Origin: an uncultured Planctomycetaceae bacterium
GTDB lineage: Bacteria > Planctomycetota > Planctomycetia > Pirellulales > Pirellulaceae
Reading direction: 5' to 3'
Assembly (NCBI GenBank): GCA_937862885.1
Contig: CALMEE010000122.1
Coordinates: forward strand, 1 to 64,000
DNA: 64,000 nt
The notes beneath the pieces are model-generated. The model had not been told where the DNA came from. It ran no database searches and worked only from the letters and a program-made list of their open reading frames with translations. The translations under genes were made by a program, and so were the position numbers. Shown here one piece after another: positions 10,234 through 19,323 of the stretch. Numbering within the stretch: position 1 is the first letter of the stretch; every line of letters starts with the position of its first letter.

Positions 10234-11244
10234 GTGTCGCTGCATCAGTTCTGTATTCTCTTGGCCGTTTCTTATTGGCCAAATCCGCTGCTACAAGACG
10301 CCGATTCAATCCGTGTTCGCACGAAAACTATTCAAATGGAATTGGCGACTCAGGACAATGCTGCGCCGCCAAAGTATACCGTGAAGCGTGCGACACGCCC
10401 CACGTTTAGTAAACGACTTTGGGACGGAATTTTCTTTGAAAATCTGTTTGCCGATGGACTGAAAGGCGAACGCCCCCCCATGGTTGGAATTGCTCGTCGA
10501 ACTCAGCCATCAACTACGCTGGACAAGCCTATGGAGAACGGAAATACGCAATTGACTTGGAGCGGTACAATTTCCGCTGAAGCAATTGAAACGGAAATAA
10601 AACGCCTCAACAATCTACTCAATACCCAAATTACGAACCCCACAACGTTCAGCAGCAAATATCGAGAAACGCAAGTGACGTTTTCGACGCTCTCTGTTTT
10701 GTTCGCAGTCATCCATGAATTCGACAAATCAGTGCGCTGGAAGGATCACGCTTTGAATGCGCAGGCAGCCTGTTATCGTGCGGCCACGTTCCCCAGTAAT
10801 CGCATGCGCGAGGCGTTTGAATTTGCCAAGACGCGAAACGAATTGTTAAGCGAATTGATTCGCGGTTCTGGATTCCCACCAGAAGAAACGGCGGGAGAAG
10901 AACTCGATTGGGAATCGGTTGCCGAGCGCACTCCGTTAATGAAGCGGCTGGATGATTCGTTGTATAAGAAACTTTCAGCCTGGGTTGCCAACGAGACTGA
11001 GTTTAAAAACCAGAAAGATGAATTGATCCAGGAAGCGCAAATGATCGCAGTTATCGGTCGTTCTATGGTCCAAGAAGGAATGATCGACGCCGATGACGAC
11101 GAATATGTTGTGTTGTCTGAGGCTATGTTTTCCGCCGCAGTTTCCGCAGTGAGTGCGGCCAAGTCGAATAATTATGAACTCGCGAGCCAAGCCGTTAACA
11201 CTCTTGGGCAATCGTGCAATAAGTGCCACGAAGTCTATCGTTAA
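10234..11244 (+). CDS. Secreted cytochrome c-like protein with a C-terminal haem motif
   Basis: The start is GTG at 10234, placed five bases after GGAGG; this gives a short signal peptide (LHQFCILLAVSYW). The 336-residue product is mostly helical and hydrophilic. It ends in CNKCH followed by EVYR, a CxxCH covalent haem site in the last ten residues, the place it occupies in cytochrome c' and c-556-type four-helix proteins. Helical segments between residues 120 and 320 (for example ETQVTFSTLSVLFAVIHEF and AVSAVSAAKSNNYELASQA) are consistent with this. It probably binds haem in the periplasm. Redox partner and role are unknown; the N-terminal third matches nothing I recognise. Confidence 0.7.
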   Translation: MSLHQFCILLAVSYWPNPLLQDADSIRVRTKTIQMELATQDNAAPPKYTVKRATRPTFSKRLWDGIFFENLFADGLKGERPPMVGIARRTQPSTTLDKPMENGNTQLTWSGTISAEAIETEIKRLNNLLNTQITNPTTFSSKYRETQVTFSTLSVLFAVIHEFDKSVRWKDHALNAQAACYRAATFPSNRMREAFEFAKTRNELLSELIRGSGFPPEETAGEELDWESVAERTPLMKRLDDSLYKKLSAWVANETEFKNQKDELIQEAQMIAVIGRSMVQEGMIDADDDEYVVLSEAMFSAAVSAVSAAKSNNYELASQAVNTLGQSCNKCHEVYR

Positions 11245-11493
11245 TAGTTGCAGTGGCCGAAGTCATCCTCAACCACGTACGGATTGTAGGTCAATTCGCC
11301 GTTAAATTGCCAAATGAAATGCGCGAAAACTCTAAGATGTTTTGCACTTACCTGATCGCGCCTCATGGCACTTATCGGTTGCATGTCACATGTAATTGAC
11401 TTCGATTCAGTTCCTGGATCGCAAAATTTCCAACGTTGGAGTGGCACCTTGCGACCACGGGTTTTTCGCGACGATCATGTTCGTTATATGAAA

Positions 11494-12015
11494 TCACTTA
11501 TCTGGCATCATGCTGCGGAAGGCCTGCTTAATTTCGGGTTTCACGATAATCACCAGCGCCCAGATGCCAACTGGCGTCCCGATCAGGCAACAACAACCGC
11601 AGGGGATGATTGACATTATCGAGGCCGCCAAAGCCCAGCCCCAATTCCCGAGGGTTTTCATCTGCCATGCCCCAAAAATGATGAACGCAAAAAAGACAAT
11701 GGAGATGACTGCGGTGGAAATATTGACTGCCAAAGCAAATGGATTATTGCGCTGCTGCTCCATCTGTGCATCAAATTCTCGCCGTGCATCTTCGCTGGGC
11801 AATATGCCTCGGATTACGTCGTTGAGTGCATCTTGTATGATCGGTCCGACAAACGGGGTCGATGCGGCATACACTATCGAAAACAAAGAATAAATAATGA
11901 TGATTATTGCCGGAATCGCCACTCTTGCCGCCGCCTGATCCGCACCCATTGGACTTGAACCTCCAAAGTTCGGATTCGGAGTTTGGTACGGATTGGGATT
12001 CTGAAAATCGGACAT
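11494..12015 (-). CDS. Small membrane protein with Asn/Pro-rich N-terminus
   Basis: The 173-residue protein begins with a disordered Asn/Pro/Tyr-rich head (SDFQNPNPYQTPNPNFGG), common in planctomycete membrane proteins, followed by three to four hydrophobic segments (IPAIIIIIYSLFSIVYA, TAVISIVFFAFIIFGAW, WALAASIMSIIPCGCCCLIG, VGIWALVIIV). The sequence CGCCC within the third helix is unusual. The start at 12015 is preceded by AAGGAG seven bases upstream; a longer frame from 12039 lacks such a site. Function unknown, stand-alone gene. Confidence 0.75.
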   Translation of the reverse strand: MSDFQNPNPYQTPNPNFGGSSPMGADQAAARVAIPAIIIIIYSLFSIVYAASTPFVGPIIQDALNDVIRGILPSEDARREFDAQMEQQRNNPFALAVNISTAVISIVFFAFIIFGAWQMKTLGNWGWALAASIMSIIPCGCCCLIGTPVGIWALVIIVKPEIKQAFRSMMPDK

Positions 12016-12131
12016 AAGTTCTCCTTGAATTCTGTTCAATCAATTGATTTGGCGATTGCTTGTGCCTCCGGTTATATCAGAATGAATTCGCGTACAGAAG
12101 TACGACACGTTTGTTGCCATGGAAACAAAAA

Positions 12132-12161
12132 CAGCCGCTAAGCAAAAAAACCTAGCGGCTG
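12132..12161 (-). terminator. Minus-strand rho-independent terminator without an obvious gene
   Basis: A 9-bp perfect stem (CAGCCGCTA with its complement) and a 12-base loop are followed, on the minus strand, by TGTTTTTGTTT. It would end leftward transcription coming from 12190-12880, where no gene is recognised. Confidence 0.65.
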
Positions 12162-12260
12162 AAGTTATAAACAGGCGGCTCGTCCTCCTAACGCTCAGCC
12201 AACTGAACAACAATTGACGTGATCGCTTGGCGAACTGAAAACCGCAATAAAATCGGGGAG

Positions 12261-12324
12261 ATGGACGGGCCCCGCGAGACGGCGGATCGATGATGAGCAA
12301 CGGGTTGTGCCCGTCCATGTTTTT
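12261..12324 (+). other. Long-loop hairpin followed by a T run
   Basis: A perfect 10-bp inverted repeat (ATGGACGGGC at 12261-12270, complement at 12309-12318) encloses a 38-base loop and is followed by GTTTTT. It may be a terminator of a plus-strand RNA or part of a structured RNA. Confidence 0.4.
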
Positions 12325-12879
12325 CTGACATTGCAATCGACGTGCCAATCAGCGAGATAAAGATTATTCCAATGGTTTCCTCAAAAAACGCGAACAATCG
12401 GCAGTCGCCGATTCTCGATTTGAGACTGCGTTCGCAATATCGGACGTTTTTCAGAACCAAAACAAATGTTCGTCGACAAGCCTCACCGATGATGTCTCTT
12501 GAAAGACAATAGGTTTCTTTGTCGACACGAGGTATCTAGGCCGCAAGCAGCAAAGCACATATTTTCAACCTAGTTTTTTAGGGCAATGTATTCTTGGAAG
12601 TGGGATTGCTGACCCAGTCATAGTCAATGCAATGTATTGGTTGGCTGTCGTTTGAAATGAGGGAGAGCAGGGCAGAGGTGTAATTGGTTTCAAGACAAAC
12701 CGAATTCCGCGTTCTACCGCACGAATTGGACCAGCAAAATAGCTGGCCGGTTAATCTCCGCGGAGGCATTTGAGCGATAACCTGATCACGGACTTCGTGC
12801 GGCATATTTCGAAATCTGTCGAGTTATTGTAACCTGAGAAACAGTCTTGTTCGTCAATTTAACCGGATGAAGCCCTTCC

Positions 12880-14349
12880 ATGTTTGAAAACGGAATTTAT
12901 CGTTCTTCGTTGGCGTTGCTTACCGACATGTATCAACTGACGATGGCCTTCGGCTATTGGCGGTTGGGAATCCACGATCGATTGGCTTCATTCAATCTCT
13001 TTTTCCGTCGTCCGCCGTTTGCGGGAGGCTATACGATCGCCGCTGGACTGGAAGATGCGTTAACATTCTTGGAAAAACTCCGATTCAATGACGACGACTT
13101 GGCATATCTGGAATCGCTACGCGGCGCTGATGGGAATGCGCTATTCAACGGAGACTTCATACGCTTTCTTCAACAATTTAAATTTGATTGTGACGTGCAT
13201 GCTGTTCCGGAGGGAACCGTCGTATTTCCTCACGAGCCAATATTGCGTGTGACCGGGCCCGTATTGGCTTGCCAGCTTGTTGAAACGGCTTTGCTGAACA
13301 TTGTCAATTACCAGACATTGGTCGCGACGAAGGCGGCCAGGGTCTGTTACTCTGCTCAGGGCGATAGTGTTGTCGAATTCGGATTGCGCCGAGCTCATGG
13401 CATCGATGGCGGTCTATCTGCAAGTCGCGCGGCATTTATCGGCGGCTGCTCTGCAACCTCAAACTTGCTTGCTGGCAAGACTTATGGTATCCCGGTCAGC
13501 GGAACCCACGCCCACAGTTGGGTCATGTGCTTCGAAAATGAACTGGATGCCTTCACCGAATATGCAAACACAATGCCGGGCAATTGTGTGTTACTGGTCG
13601 ATACCTATGACTCGTTACGGGGAGTCAAACACGCAATTGAGGTCGGTAAAAAATTGGAACTTCAAGGCAAACAGTTGCTGGGCATTCGCCTTGACTCGGG
13701 CGACCTGGCGTATTTGAGTATTGAAGCACGGCGACTACTCGATGAAGCAGGCTTCACCAATACACAAATCATTGCTAGTAATGATCTCGATGAGGTGATC
13801 ATCGACAGTCTCAAGCGGCAAGGTGCAAAAATCAATATCTGGGGAGTCGGAACGAAGTTGGTGACTTCCTATGATCAACCAGCCTTGGGGGGTGTTTATA
13901 AGCTGTCGCTAATCCAGAACGAGCGAGGACAATGGTTGCCGAAACTAAAACTCTCCGAACAAGCGGTTAAAATCTCGACTCCTGGCCTCTTACAAGTCCG
14001 AAGGTTCAGCGACGATAAGGGTGCTGTGGCGGATATGATTTTCGACGAGTTAACTCCTCCACCGGCAGGTGCAACGATCATCGATCCGCTCGACCCCACG
14101 CGCAGGCGGCGACTCACGGAAGATTTGAAATCGGAAGACCTGCTGCAAAAAGTCATGGAATCTGGACAGCGCGTCGCCAACACGATGTCCCTACATCAAA
14201 TTCAGGTCAACACCAAGAATCAATTGGAAAATTTTCACGACGGGATCAAACGCTTGGTCCATCCTCACCGGTATCCGGTTGGTCTTGAGCAGAACTTGTA
14301 CGAAGCGAAAACTCGTTTGATTCTAAAACAACGCGGATTTTCTGAATAA
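12880..14349 (+). CDS. pncB: Nicotinate phosphoribosyltransferase
   Basis: PncB converts nicotinate and PRPP to nicotinate mononucleotide in NAD salvage. The 489-residue protein has the family start LLTDMYQLTMAFGYW, FRRPPFAGGYTIAAGLED, FGLRRAHGIDGG, SGTHAHSWVM carrying the conserved His of the phosphorylated-intermediate region, LLVDTYDS, GIRLDSGDLAYLS, IIASNDLDE and WGVGTKLVTS. It has the long C-terminal extension seen in Gram-positive and planctomycete forms. The following nicotinamidase gene begins one base after the stop codon, so the two enzymes act in series: nicotinamide to nicotinate (PncA), then to NaMN (PncB). Confidence 0.96.
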   Translation: MFENGIYRSSLALLTDMYQLTMAFGYWRLGIHDRLASFNLFFRRPPFAGGYTIAAGLEDALTFLEKLRFNDDDLAYLESLRGADGNALFNGDFIRFLQQFKFDCDVHAVPEGTVVFPHEPILRVTGPVLACQLVETALLNIVNYQTLVATKAARVCYSAQGDSVVEFGLRRAHGIDGGLSASRAAFIGGCSATSNLLAGKTYGIPVSGTHAHSWVMCFENELDAFTEYANTMPGNCVLLVDTYDSLRGVKHAIEVGKKLELQGKQLLGIRLDSGDLAYLSIEARRLLDEAGFTNTQIIASNDLDEVIIDSLKRQGAKINIWGVGTKLVTSYDQPALGGVYKLSLIQNERGQWLPKLKLSEQAVKISTPGLLQVRRFSDDKGAVADMIFDELTPPPAGATIIDPLDPTRRRRLTEDLKSEDLLQKVMESGQRVANTMSLHQIQVNTKNQLENFHDGIKRLVHPHRYPVGLEQNLYEAKTRLILKQRGFSE

Positions 14350-14350
14350 G

Positions 14351-15001
14351 GTGCTGAAGGTGCGGGCGCTCATTGTCGTTGACGTTCAAAATGACTTTCT
14401 TCCCGGCGGCGCACTTGCTGTGCCGCGTGGTGACGAAATAGTTCCGCTAGTCAACCAGCTCATGAAGCATTTCAAGTGGATCGTCGCCACGCAAGATTGG
14501 CACCCGCCAGGACATTTGAGTTTCGCCAGTTCACATTACGGCAAATCAGCCGGCGACGTCATCGATCTATTCGGAGTCACGCAAGTTCTTTGGCCAGATC
14601 ATTGTGTTCAAGAATCTTGCGGAGCGGAGTTCGCCAAGACCCTGCACTCCAATAAGTTTAGTCAAGTGATCCAAAAAGGCACTCGACGCGAAATCGATAG
14701 CTATAGCGGATTCTTTGATCAGTTAAAGCAATCCGATACCGGCTTGGCCGCTTGGTTGCGATCTCAGGGCGTGGAGCAATGCTACATAGTTGGTTTGGCC
14801 ACCGACTACTGCGTTAAATTCACGGCAATCGATGCGCAAGAACTTGGATTCGCGACGTTTGTGATTACCGATGCATGCCGGGCCGTTAATCTTCAAGCCG
14901 CGGATGAAAAACAAGCTCTAGAAGAAATGAACCAAGCGGGAATCCAGCTTATCCGAGCGGATTCAATCCTCACGTTGAAACGATCGACCAATAATTATTA
15001 A
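14351..15001 (+). CDS. pncA: Nicotinamidase
   Basis: PncA deamidates nicotinamide to nicotinate. The catalytic triad is visible: Asp in VVDVQNDFLPGGAL, Lys in QKGTRREIDSYSGF and Cys in GLATDYCVKFTA; metal ligands are in TQDWHPPGH. Length 216 is normal. The start is GTG at 14351, one base after pncB; a second GTG at 14360 is preceded by AAGGTG and could be used instead. The last 25 codons lie inside the 212-bp direct repeat whose second copy sits 16.9 kb away, but this copy is complete. Its original downstream neighbour was the convergent M14-S9 peptidase gene. Confidence 0.95.
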   Translation: MLKVRALIVVDVQNDFLPGGALAVPRGDEIVPLVNQLMKHFKWIVATQDWHPPGHLSFASSHYGKSAGDVIDLFGVTQVLWPDHCVQESCGAEFAKTLHSNKFSQVIQKGTRREIDSYSGFFDQLKQSDTGLAAWLRSQGVEQCYIVGLATDYCVKFTAIDAQELGFATFVITDACRAVNLQAADEKQALEEMNQAGIQLIRADSILTLKRSTNNY

Positions 15002-15136
15002 TGCGTTGAATCAATGCATCGGATAACCGCTCTTGGAATTGACGGTGCGCATCTAAAGATTCTTTAGAATAAACGACGTCATTAGTTGACGCAGGTGACG
15101 AATTTGCGATTCTCGAGTGATGCTGTGTCGATTTTT
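14925..15136. repeat. Left copy of the 212-bp direct repeat flanking the island
   Basis: The sequence aligns without gaps to 31870-32081 at a constant offset of 16945 bases, with six mismatches. It contains the last 77 bp of pncA, the 51-bp spacer and the last 84 bp of the peptidase gene. The first 80 bases carry five of the six differences. The repeat ends in CGATTTTT, which it shares with the IS element that starts there. Confidence 0.95.
15053..15136 (-). pseudogene. Remnant of the M14-S9 peptidase 3' end
   Basis: These 84 bp encode, in frame and ending in the same TAG stop, the last 28 codons of the peptidase whose intact gene ends at 31998 (tail QIRHLRQLMTSFILKNL). The fragment is joined to IS sequence at 15129-15136 and has no start. 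It proves that the peptidase gene once converged on pncA. Confidence 0.93.
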
Positions 15137-16227
15137 CGACGCGTCTCAGGTCTCGGTTGGTTTCGAGCGAACTTGAAACTCGTGCGGGGAAGTTTTTCGA
15201 CTTGGAGTCTGTCAAAAAGATCATGAATTTGCTGTTCAAGGCGCACCGTTTGCGCAATTGGGTTGGATCGAAATCATTTTTGGCGGTGATCAAGCGAGAG
15301 TGACAACGCGAAGTCTATCCCGACGCCCAAATGGGAGGCCGAGCAGGCAGTGATATTTGTTGAAGATGAGATAGCACGCGTTGAAGGACTTCGGCGTAAG
15401 GATAAGCCGATGAAATGGAAACCCAGACCTTACGGACCGTCACTCGTATCTCGGTTCCAATCTTGAACAGTTTTTGCCGAATCGTATGACACTGGGCTTT
15501 TTCGAATTCCGTTCCACGCAGGCCATGCTCCCGCAATGCATTGACCAACACATACGCCACGCTCGAGAGCCACAGCCGCAATTGATTGGCACGCATGGTC
15601 GAGGCACTGGTGCGATCGGCAAACAGATAAAGCTGTTGCTCTTTGATCCGGTTTTCCATCTCGCCCCGAGCACAGTACTTTTGTTCGTACAGCGTTGCGG
15701 AATCGCAAGCCTCGGCCGTGAGACTGGTGACGACAAAGCGTGGGTTGCTGCCTTTGCCTAAATGTTCGGCTTTGCCAATCACGCGGCGTTCTTGACGCCA
15801 ACTCTTTTTGGTTTTGTATTGGAGGTCTTTGAACAGGCGAGTGGCTTGGCCTGTTTGTTGAAACTGTTGTTTCGCCTGCTGCAATTCTGCCCCTAAAATC
15901 CGCTGCAACAACAGTTCTGCCGCCTTGTATTTCATGCAGCGAGGACTACGGTAGTCATCAAAGTATTGAGCAAATTGCCACACAAACCCCAACCGCTCCT
16001 CAACCTCTCGAAGCAGTAAGCCACCGCCATCGGAGGAGATCGCCGGAGCATCAAATTTTTCGACAACTTTTCGAAGACCCAGGGGCTGAAATGCTAATGA
16101 TAATTGTTTACACTCTGTCATGACCAAATCTTTTGAATTCGTTTCATCGGATGCGTGATTTCACCAATGAAACCGTGTCAAAACGGTTTGGTTTCTCTTC
16201 ATATCTCAACAGTGTGAGAAATGCGGG
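15129..16227 (-). mobile_element. IS1380-type element A, left end lost, internally deleted
   Basis: The right terminal repeat is at 16210-16227 (CAGTGTGAGAAATGCGGG). The left terminal repeat and about 52 adjacent bases are missing: the element starts abruptly in the sequence that in copy B begins at 30613. The junction falls on the 8-base microhomology CGATTTTT shared by the IS and the peptidase gene. The transposase lost its catalytic middle. It is directly repeated with respect to copy B. At about 1.1 kb it is shorter than normal for the family (about 1.6-1.7 kb). Confidence 0.9.
15315..16121 (-). pseudogene. IS1380-family transposase, in-frame internal deletion
   Basis: The 268-codon frame keeps the IS1380 N-terminus (FDAPAISSDGGGLLLREVEERLG and FAQYFDDYRSPRCMKYKAAELL) and the C-terminal half (KKSWRQERRVIGKAEHL, FVVTSLTAEACDSATLYEQ, YCARGEMENRIKEQQLYLFADRTS). 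The middle, including two of the catalytic DDE Asp residues, is gone: KAAELLLQ runs directly into RILGAELQQAK. Copy B keeps part of the missing segment. The reading frame is still open, so a shortened protein could be made, but it cannot be an active transposase. ATG at 16121 was chosen over TTG at 16127. Confidence 0.9.
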
Positions 16228-16251
16228 TTAGAGGAGACTAAGAATTCGGCC

Positions 16252-16881
16252 ATGGAACAATCGACACTCACTGATGAGCAATTAATCCGTCAGGCCTCCG
16301 TGAGAGGCTTTGAGGCTTTTCAGGATTTGGTCGAACGCTTTCAAGATCGCGTATTTGCTGTCGGGCGGCGAATCACGGGGAATCTACAAGATGCCGAAGA
16401 TGTGACCCAACAAACGTTTCTCAGTTTGATCGAACATCTTGACGGCTTTCGGGGCGAATCGTCTGCTGCGACCTGGATTTTACGGATCGCCACCAATCAT
16501 GCATTGAAGATTCTGCGGAAACGTCGGGGCCTACCGTTGGCAGGGCAGATGGCTGCGGACGCTGACGATTCTTACTCAAGTCTGCCCCACCCAGAATTCA
16601 TCGCTCACTGGCAAGAAACGCCCGAGGCACTAGTTGAACGTGCCGAAGTCGGCGAGCAAATCGAATCGGCGTTGGAACTGCTGGACGAAAAATATCGGTT
16701 GGTGTTCTTGCTGAGGGATGTGCAGGAACTATCGGTTCGCGAAACGGCTGAGGCGTTAGGTTTAACTGAGGCCAATGTCAAAGTCCGCTTGTTGCGCGCC
16801 CGGCTTATGCTCCGCGAGCATTTAACCCGCGTTTTTGGTGACGAATCGACCCGCGTTTTTCCCAGTCACGATCATGGATAA
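16252..16881 (+). CDS. ECF-type RNA polymerase sigma factor
   Basis: The 209-residue sigma-70 family ECF factor has region 2 (residues 20-95: GFEAFQDLVERFQDRVFAV, QDAEDVTQQTFLSLIEHL, ATWILRIATNHALKILRKR) and region 4 (residues 140-195: ALELLDEKYRLVFLLRDV, SVRETAEALGLTEANVKVR, LLRARLMLREHL). The linker contains an acidic loop. It is the first cargo gene, beginning 24 bases after the right end of IS copy A, so an outward IS promoter could drive it. A zinc-type anti-sigma factor lies 321 bp downstream, separated by a palindromic repeat. The likely targets are island genes carrying the shared upstream motif (17668 and 23428). Confidence 0.93.
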   Translation: MEQSTLTDEQLIRQASVRGFEAFQDLVERFQDRVFAVGRRITGNLQDAEDVTQQTFLSLIEHLDGFRGESSAATWILRIATNHALKILRKRRGLPLAGQMAADADDSYSSLPHPEFIAHWQETPEALVERAEVGEQIESALELLDEKYRLVFLLRDVQELSVRETAEALGLTEANVKVRLLRARLMLREHLTRVFGDESTRVFPSHDHG

Positions 16882-17092
16882 GCCGCTGATGACTCCACAC
16901 AACAAAATGAGGTTCGATTCTTTGGCCATGGCACCAGGATTCACCGATTTGATTCGAGTGTGTGCGACGTTTGCGCAAGCAAAAATTCTCAGCCGTTCGA
17001 ATGAATTTGGATGTAACTTTTTTTCAGATAATGGATCAGTTAAAGGAAATAGCTGTTCAATTTCGTTAATCCGTGTAGGCGGTGAGCTTATT

Positions 17093-17154
17093 GTCGTCGT
17101 TCGCTCCGCGAACGATACGCTTCCTAACGTATCGTTGGCGGAGCAGACGACGAC
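17093..17154. repeat. Palindromic intergenic repeat, family 1, copy 1
   Basis: Two 27-base arms (17093-17119 and 17128-17154) match at 24 positions as an inverted repeat around an 8-base loop. The arms start with GTCGTCGT and contain GCTCCGC and AACGATACG. Related elements are at 26711-26786 and 28012-28074. It lies in the 321-bp gap between sigma and anti-sigma, which otherwise holds nothing recognised. Confidence 0.85.
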
Positions 17155-17202
17155 CGACTTACCTTCTTGCGGCGGAAACGCAGCGAACGGGAGGCATGTG
17201 AC

Positions 17203-17457
17203 ATGACTTGTGAAGAATTGCTAAAAGCACTCAATGAATACGTCGACGGCGCGCTCGATTTGAGCGAAGCCGAGTGCCAGCGATTTGCTGAACATTTAGC
17301 CGGCTGCAACCCCTGCCAGATAGTGGTCGACAACATCCGAGGAACGATCGAGCTGTTTAGGAATGGAAAACCTTTTCCGCTGCCTGCGGAATTCAAGACG
17401 CGATTGAATCAGACGCTCCGGCAGCGTTGGGCAGAAAAATTCGGCAGGTCGGCGTAA
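17203..17457 (+). CDS. Zinc-binding anti-sigma factor (zf-HC2 type)
   Basis: The 84-residue cytoplasmic protein has the zinc anti-sigma signature HxxxCxxC (HLAGCNPC at about residues 32-39) plus upstream Cys (TCEELL and AECQRF). Anti-sigma factors of this type bind their ECF partner and often release it when the zinc thiols are oxidised or modified, which would fit sensing of persulfide or oxidants here. It has no membrane helix. The start ATG at 17203 follows GGGAGG by eight bases; the longer frame from 17167 has no such site. It is encoded downstream of the ECF sigma gene at 16252. Confidence 0.85.
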   Translation: MTCEELLKALNEYVDGALDLSEAECQRFAEHLAGCNPCQIVVDNIRGTIELFRNGKPFPLPAEFKTRLNQTLRQRWAEKFGRSA

Positions 17458-17667
17458 TCCCGCCCAATCCCTCCAGCTGAAATGCCTGACTCAACGTCAC
17501 ATTAGGGTGCAGTCGGGAATTGACTTCGGTCAGCATTCCTGAATTCTTCGTGCCGAGTGCTGCAGGAATTGATCGTTGCTCACAGTAGAGCCAAGCCTCA
17601 GGTTCCCGACGCAATCACAGCATCGCAGGCAACTTGTCGTTGCTGTATCAATATTTGCTGAGATTCT

Positions 17668-17696
17668 TGTAACCTTTCCACCGTTGGTGGATCAGT
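17668..17696 (+). promoter_or_regulatory. Candidate ECF promoter motif, copy A
   Basis: TGTAACC-N11-GGTGGATC-N-GT lies 68 bases before the persulfide dioxygenase start. The same two blocks with identical spacing occur upstream of the ferritin-like gene at 23428-23456. GTAACC resembles the -35 elements of some ECF sigma factors. The rest of the 17458-17764 gap holds nothing recognised. Confidence 0.55.
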
Positions 17697-17764
17697 CGTA
17701 ATGTGTTGATTGCGTATGGAAGCAATTGGCTTTAGCTGATCTTTTTTGGGAAGGGAAATTCACC

Positions 17765-19261
17765 ATGTTGCTCAAGTATTTTTACGATCCCGCACTCGCT
17801 CATGCGTCTTATCTGGTGGGTTGCCAGCGAACCGGCGAAGCGGTAGTTGTCGATCCGGGTCGCGATGTCCAGCAATATCTGGACGCTGCCAAGGCCGAGG
17901 GAATGCGGCTGGTGGGCGTTGCCGAGACCCACATTCACGCTGATTACGTTTCCGGTGCCCGCGAACTGGCTGATCAGCATGGAGCAAAACTGTTCGTCTC
18001 CGATGAAGGCCCGGCGGCATGGAAGTACGAGTATGCCAAGGACTATCCGCATCAACTGCTCAAGGAGGGCGATACGTTTTCTGTCGGCAATATTGATTTC
18101 GAAGTCGTTCACACGCCAGGGCACACGCCAGAAAGCATCTCGTTCCTGGTGACCGATCGCGGTGGCGGTGCCAAAAAGCCGATGGGGATGTTCACCGGCG
18201 ACTTTATCTTTGTTGGCTCGATTGGTCGCCCCGACTTGCTGGAAAAAGCGGCCGGGATGCAGGGAACGGCGGATGCAGGCGCCCACGATCTGTTTCGCTC
18301 GGTCGAGAAATTCAAGCAGTTGCCGGACTATCTGCAAATCTGGCCGGCGCACGGTGCGGGAAGTGCTTGTGGCAAGGGGCTGGGTGCGATTCCCTCCAGT
18401 ACTGTGGGCTACGAAAAGATGTACAACCCCGGTTTGCAAATTAGCGACGAACAGGAGTTCGTCGAATACATTCTGGCCGATCAACCAGAGGCACCCAAAT
18501 ACTTTGCGGTAATGAAGCGTGTCAATAAAGTCGGCCCAGCCGTTCTCGGCAAGTCGCCGCTGCCGGGCAAGTTGTCTGCGAACGAGGTGGTGAAACAGGC
18601 TCAGCAGGAGATGGTCATCGATACCGGTTCGGATGCCGAATTTGCCAACGGGCACGTGCCCAAGTCGATCAGCATTCCGCAGAAGTATGTGGCTGCCTGG
18701 GCAGGCTGGCTGGTTGATTACGAGCGACCGGTGAGCTTGATTTCAACCGTGCAGGACTTGCCTGAGGCTGTGCGGGTGCTCCGCAAGATTGGCATCGACA
18801 ATATCAGCGGCTATTTTGACGCCGACGAAGTCGCCAAGTCGGGTGCTCGTTCCGAGAGCTTTGCCGAAGTAACGCCTGAAGAGATCGCCCCAGCCGTTGA
18901 GAATGGCAATGTGATACTGATCGACGTTCGTGGCGAGAGCGAATGGAAAGAGCGACACATCGAGCAGGCTCAGCGTTGTTTTCTCGCCAAGCTGCCTGAG
19001 ATGGCGGCCAAGTTCTCGGGTGATTGCACTTTGGTTTTCCAGTGCCGCAGCGGTGGCCGATCGGCGATCGCCGCCAGTCTGGCTCAGGCAGCTGGGGTTA
19101 GGAACGTCAAGAATCTCAAGGGCGGAATTGTTGCCTGGCATAAAGCCGGACTTCCGGTGGTGGAAATCGGTGCGAGTTGCGGCCCTGACAGCGATGCTTG
19201 CACTCACGAAGCTGCCAACCAGGGGCAAGCAGTATTCTGGAACGCCCAGTGCCCGGTGTAG
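17765..19261 (+). CDS. Persulfide dioxygenase (ETHE1-type MBL) fused to two rhodanese domains
   Basis: The 498-residue protein has an N-terminal metallo-beta-lactamase domain (residues 1-250) with ETHIHADYVSG, HTPGHTPESISF and FTGDFIFVGSIGRPDL, the pattern of ETHE1/Blh persulfide dioxygenases, which oxidise glutathione persulfide to sulfite. Two rhodanese-like domains follow. The first (about 270-360, with VIDTGSDAEFANGHVPKS) lacks an obvious active Cys. The second (about 385-475) has FQCRSGGRSAIAASLAQAAG with the catalytic Cys. CstB and related fusions have this plan. The C-terminus adds Cys residues (ASCGPDSDAC). ATG at 17765 is preceded by GAAGGGAAA. It is followed by sulfur-compound transporters, which supports a role in sulfide and persulfide detoxification. 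Confidence 0.9.
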   Translation: MLLKYFYDPALAHASYLVGCQRTGEAVVVDPGRDVQQYLDAAKAEGMRLVGVAETHIHADYVSGARELADQHGAKLFVSDEGPAAWKYEYAKDYPHQLLKEGDTFSVGNIDFEVVHTPGHTPESISFLVTDRGGGAKKPMGMFTGDFIFVGSIGRPDLLEKAAGMQGTADAGAHDLFRSVEKFKQLPDYLQIWPAHGAGSACGKGLGAIPSSTVGYEKMYNPGLQISDEQEFVEYILADQPEAPKYFAVMKRVNKVGPAVLGKSPLPGKLSANEVVKQAQQEMVIDTGSDAEFANGHVPKSISIPQKYVAAWAGWLVDYERPVSLISTVQDLPEAVRVLRKIGIDNISGYFDADEVAKSGARSESFAEVTPEEIAPAVENGNVILIDVRGESEWKERHIEQAQRCFLAKLPEMAAKFSGDCTLVFQCRSGGRSAIAASLAQAAGVRNVKNLKGGIVAWHKAGLPVVEIGASCGPDSDACTHEAANQGQAVFWNAQCPV

Positions 19262-19323
19262 GTGTTGCGGCTAAGGGGTCAGAGTGACTTCTACTTGCCC
19301 CTTATTCTCAGCAATTAGGAAAT

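Larger units (their letters stand above)
12016..12879. other. Long region without a recognised protein gene; two hairpins
   Basis: This is an 864-bp gap. It holds a minus-strand terminator-like hairpin (12132-12161) and a long plus-strand hairpin ending in a T run (12261-12324). The only frame that fits upstream of the minus-strand terminator is a 47-codon one (12331 to 12188, starting MSEKHGRAQ) without a ribosome-binding site or known family. The gap may hide a small RNA or small protein. Nothing else is seen up to pncB. Confidence 0.4.

Noticed and set aside
12834-12860. TGTAACC upstream of pncB as a third copy of the island promoter motif
   Set aside because: The second block GGTGGATC is absent at the right spacing, so only the short -35-like word matches.
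16835-17206. A 123-codon frame overlapping the sigma factor end
   Set aside because: It has no family features, runs through the palindromic repeat and overlaps the sigma gene in another frame.
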